A DNA stretch of 64,000 nt from Streptomyces albidoflavus (GTDB lineage Bacteria > Actinomycetota > Actinomycetes > Streptomycetales > Streptomycetaceae): the NCBI RefSeq assembly GCF_000719955.1, contig NZ_JOII01000017.1:124001-188000 (forward strand). The letters run 5' to 3'. The position numbers and the translations under genes were made by a program. The number at the start of each line of letters is the position of its first letter. Within the stretch, counting starts at the first letter, position 1. Shown piece after piece: positions 61,905 to 64,000 of the stretch. Under the pieces are notes generated by a model. That model had not been told where the DNA came from, made no database searches, and saw only the letters and a program-made list of their open reading frames with translations.

Positions 61905-62656
61905 GCCGGCATCACGGCGGGAACGTCCCCGTCGGGTCCCTTGCGGGGAGTGGTGTGCGGGCCCGCGGGCAGATCGGCGGGCGCGGTGGCGTCCTCGCCG
62001 GCCTTGCGCTGCTCGTGGAAGGCGAGGATCTGCAGCTCGATGGAGAGGTCGACCTTGCGCACGTCGACGCCCTCGGGCACCGAGAGGACGGTCGGCGCGA
62101 AGTTCAGGATGGAGGTGACCCCGGCCGCCACGAGCCGGTCGCAGACCTGCTGGGCGCCGCCGGCGGGGATGGTGATGACGCCGATGGAGACACCGTTCTC
62201 GGTGACGATCCGCTCCAGGTCGTCGGTGTGCGAGACGGGCATCCCCGCGACCGTGCGGCCGGTCAGCGCCGGGTCCTGGTCGAGCAGGGCGGCGACGCGG
62301 AAGCCGCGCGAGGCGAAGCCGCCGTAGTTGGCGAGGGCCGCGCCGAGGTTGCCGACGCCGACGATGACGACGGGCCAGTCCTGGGTCAGGCCGAGCTCGC
62401 GGGAGATCTGGTACACGAGGTACTCGACGTCGTAGCCGACCCCGCGCGTCCCGTAGGAGCCGAGGTACGAGAAGTCCTTGCGCAGCTTCGCCGAGTTGAC
62501 GCCCGCCGCCGTCGCCAGCTCCTCGGAGGAGACCGTGGGGACGGAGCGCTCCGACAGCGCGGTGAGGGCTCGCAGGTAGAGCGGAAGCCTGGCGACCGTG
62601 GCCTCGGGAATTCCTCGGCTGCGGGTCGCCGGTCGGTGAGTTCGGCCAGTTGCCAC
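61901..62656 (-). CDS. rex: Redox-sensing transcriptional repressor Rex
   Basis: 251 residues. The N-terminal winged helix (LPLYLRALTALSERSVPTVS, then AAGVNSAKLRKDFSYLGSYG) binds DNA. The Rossmann C-terminal domain (VVIVGVGNLGAALANYGGF) senses the NADH/NAD ratio. The GTG at 62656 has AGGAG seven bases upstream. Rex represses respiratory and haem genes when NAD is high. An operator matching its consensus lies in its own promoter (62733-62748), so the rex-hemACD operon is autoregulated, as reported for S. coelicolor. Confidence 0.97.
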   Translation of the reverse strand: MATGRTHRPATRSRGIPEATVARLPLYLRALTALSERSVPTVSSEELATAAGVNSAKLRKDFSYLGSYGTRGVGYDVEYLVYQISRELGLTQDWPVVIVGVGNLGAALANYGGFASRGFRVAALLDQDPALTGRTVAGMPVSHTDDLERIVTENGVSIGVITIPAGGAQQVCDRLVAAGVTSILNFAPTVLSVPEGVDVRKVDLSIELQILAFHEQRKAGEDATAPADLPAGPHTTPRKGPDGDVPAVMPA

Positions 62657-62721
62657 GGTGCTCCTGCGGGTAGAGCGAGGCTGTGGGCGGCCGCGCCTGC
62701 GCAGACCGCCCCGTCCCGTGC

Positions 62722-62749
62722 AGGCTATGCCTTTGTGAACGCGTGCACA
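62722..62749 (-). promoter_or_regulatory. rex-hemACD promoter with Rex operator
   Basis: TGTGAACGCGTGCACA (62733-62748) matches the published Rex operator TGTGAACGCGTTCACA with one change. On the minus strand TTGTGC (62749-62744) and TAGCCT (62726-62721) form a -35/-10 pair with a 17-base spacer, and the operator covers the -35. The rest of the 62657-62960 interval holds no gene. Confidence 0.9.
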
Positions 62750-62960
62750 AAGATGGTGTCCTATTTGTCCACCCAAAGTGACCGGGGTCACGCGTACTTA
62801 CCAGCCGGTCCGGGAACCGTCCGGCCCGCCCCGCACGTCCCTGGAAAACCGCTCCGGACCTGCGGCTACGGAGCCGGGGAGCCGTTCACTGCGCCGTCAC
62901 CGCCCGCTCGCCGGCCGCTTCCGGGGCCGAAACCCCCCGCCCGTACGAGCGCCCGCGCGC

Positions 62961-63242
62961 TCAGCTCAGCGCCTTGCGCAGCCGCTCGGGGCTGACCCGC
63001 CAGAAGTCGTGCTGCTCCCCGTCGACGAGCACCACCGGGATCTGCTCCCAGTAGGCGTCGTGGAGCGCCTGGTCCTGGAGGATGTCCTTCTCCTCCCACA
63101 CCGCGCCGACCTCGGCGCAGACCGCCGCCACCACCTCGCGGGCGTCCTCGCAGAGATGGCACCCGGGCTTGCCCACCAGGGTGACGACCCGCTCGGCGGG
63201 AGCCTTCTTCGTACGACGGAACACCGGACTCATACCGCCCAT
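62961..63242 (-). CDS. Glutaredoxin-family protein
   Basis: 93 residues, thioredoxin fold. The redox site is GKPGCHLCEDAREVV (CXXC) near residue 30, and the cis-proline region is YWEQIPVVLVDGEQ. It is a DUF836-like small glutaredoxin. The ATG at 63242 (MGGMSPVFRR) has GGGGCGGGG upstream; the ATG three codons later is possible. It lies upstream of rex on the same strand but with about 300 bases and the Rex promoter between, so it is a separate unit. Confidence 0.9.
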   Translation of the reverse strand: MGGMSPVFRRTKKAPAERVVTLVGKPGCHLCEDAREVVAAVCAEVGAVWEEKDILQDQALHDAYWEQIPVVLVDGEQHDFWRVSPERLRKALS

Positions 63243-63385
63243 TGTGGCCCCGCCCCCTCGGCGGCCCGCGCGCCGGGGGCCGCCGCACCGCCCGCGAGGG
63301 CCCGTCACACCGCCGACCCGAAGTGTTCACGGCCGGGCACCCTCCGGGGTCCGGGCGCGCCCCGCGGACTGACTATGCTCTCGAC

Positions 63386-64000
63386 ATGCCCCTCCCCACG
63401 CCCGACGGCAAGTCCGGCCGGAACCCGCTGAGGATGCGCCTCTCCTGGGAATGGCTGACCCCCCGCAGACGCCCGGCCACCGCGCGCAGCGTGCTGGCGG
63501 GCGAGGCGAGCGCCGAGGCGGCCCGTAAGACCTCGCAGGCGCCGGAGGAGGCACTGGAGGCCGGGGCCACCGAGGTCACGCCCGCCGAGGAGAAGCCGGC
63601 CGAGCCGGAGTTCCCGGTCGCCGGGGACGAACGCGCCGCCGCCTTCTTCGACCTGGACAACACGGTGATGCAGGGCGCCTCCCTCTTCCACTTCGGCCGC
63701 GGCCTGTACAAGCGGAAGTTCTTCGAGCGCCGCGAACTGACCCGGTTCGCCTGGCAGCAGGCGTACTTCCGGATCGCGGGCACCGAGGACGCGGGGCACA
63801 TCCAGGACGTCCGCGAGTCCGCCCTCTCCATCGTCAAGGGCCACCGCGTCGCCGAACTGATGTCGATCGGCGAGGAGATCTACGACGAGTACCTCGCCGG
63901 CCGCATCTGGTCCGGCACCCGCGCCCTCGCCCAGGCCCACCTCGACGCCGGCCAGCGGGTCTGGCTGGTGACCGCGGCGCCGGTGGAGACCGCCACCATC
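63386..64000 (+). CDS. HAD-family hydrolase (SerB-like), partial
   Basis: The first 205 residues are visible; the gene runs off the right edge. After a basic and acidic N-terminus, motif I is AAFFDLDNTVMQGASLFHFG (DxDxT with the nucleophile Asp) near residue 88, and motif II is in WLVTAAPVET. The cap region (AWQQAYFRIAGTEDAGHIQD) is of the phosphoserine-phosphatase-like HAD type found in streptomycetes. The start has no ribosome binding site, but TATGCT at 63374-63379 lies the right distance upstream for a leaderless start at the ATG. Substrate unknown. Confidence 0.88.
   Translation, partial: MPLPTPDGKSGRNPLRMRLSWEWLTPRRRPATARSVLAGEASAEAARKTSQAPEEALEAGATEVTPAEEKPAEPEFPVAGDERAAAFFDLDNTVMQGASLFHFGRGLYKRKFFERRELTRFAWQQAYFRIAGTEDAGHIQDVRESALSIVKGHRVAELMSIGEEIYDEYLAGRIWSGTRALAQAHLDAGQRVWLVTAAPVETATI

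Overview
The window is a stretch of high-GC actinobacterial chromosome, almost certainly Streptomyces. Coding frames have strongly G/C-biased third codon positions. GTG and TTG starts and 4-base ATGA/GTGA/TTGA overlaps are common. The gene set includes the futalosine menaquinone pathway, class I LysS, Rex-controlled haem genes and DUF3558/DUF4232 lipoproteins. I see no phage, IS element, CRISPR array, rRNA or tRNA. Most genes are core metabolism and are packed tightly.

Layout. 1-2.3 kb: the N-terminal part of an FHA-FtsK/SpoIIIE protein (runs off the left edge), mqnA and a cold-shock gene. 2.4-8.9 kb: fatty-acid/beta-oxidation genes (acyl-CoA ligase, thiolase, long FabG4-like reductase, HtdX-like dehydratase, TetR regulator) with a palindromic operator cluster between the divergent thiolase and reductase genes. 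9-18 kb: an ACR3-like permease, a possibly broken membrane-protein gene, an ABC exporter with a divergent GbsR/MarR regulator and overlapping operators, a GT-C glycosyltransferase, and a DAACS symporter preceded by an unannotated Cys-containing leader peptide and hairpin. 18-24.4 kb: mqnE, an Lrp/AsnC regulator, a 45-aa conserved-looking gene, and the late menaquinone genes (UbiX-, UbiA- and UbiD-like). 24.4-31.3 kb: small genes, the four-gene System II cytochrome c biogenesis operon (tlpA-ccdA-resB-ccsB) and a Tat/lipoprotein deacetylase-like protein. 31.4-31.8 kb: an array of ten 22-bp palindromic repeats. 31.8-42.1 kb: phosphatase, hemL, Spo0M-like protein, TatA, a flavin monooxygenase/FMN reductase pair, two acetyltransferases, an SDR and a SulP transporter. 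42.2-48.6 kb: more repeats, rtcB, two tandem DUF3558 lipoproteins, a PssA-like transferase and a DUF2637 protein. 48.6-56.6 kb: lysS, argS, an aminotransferase, an XRE-membrane protein, a DUF4232 lipoprotein and an acetyltransferase. 56.7-64 kb: rex-hemA-hemC-hemD with a Rex operator, hemB, a glutaredoxin-like protein and the start of a HAD phosphatase gene.

Taken together, the window carries much of the machinery for the respiratory chain: menaquinone (mqnA, mqnE, late steps), haem (hemA, B, C, D, L), the NADH/NAD sensor Rex and haem attachment to c-type cytochromes. The most interesting unexplained signals are the Cys-containing leader upstream of the symporter, the dispersed GC-rich palindromic intergenic repeats (three loci), the overlapping operators at 5.9 and 13.5 kb, and several very small genes.
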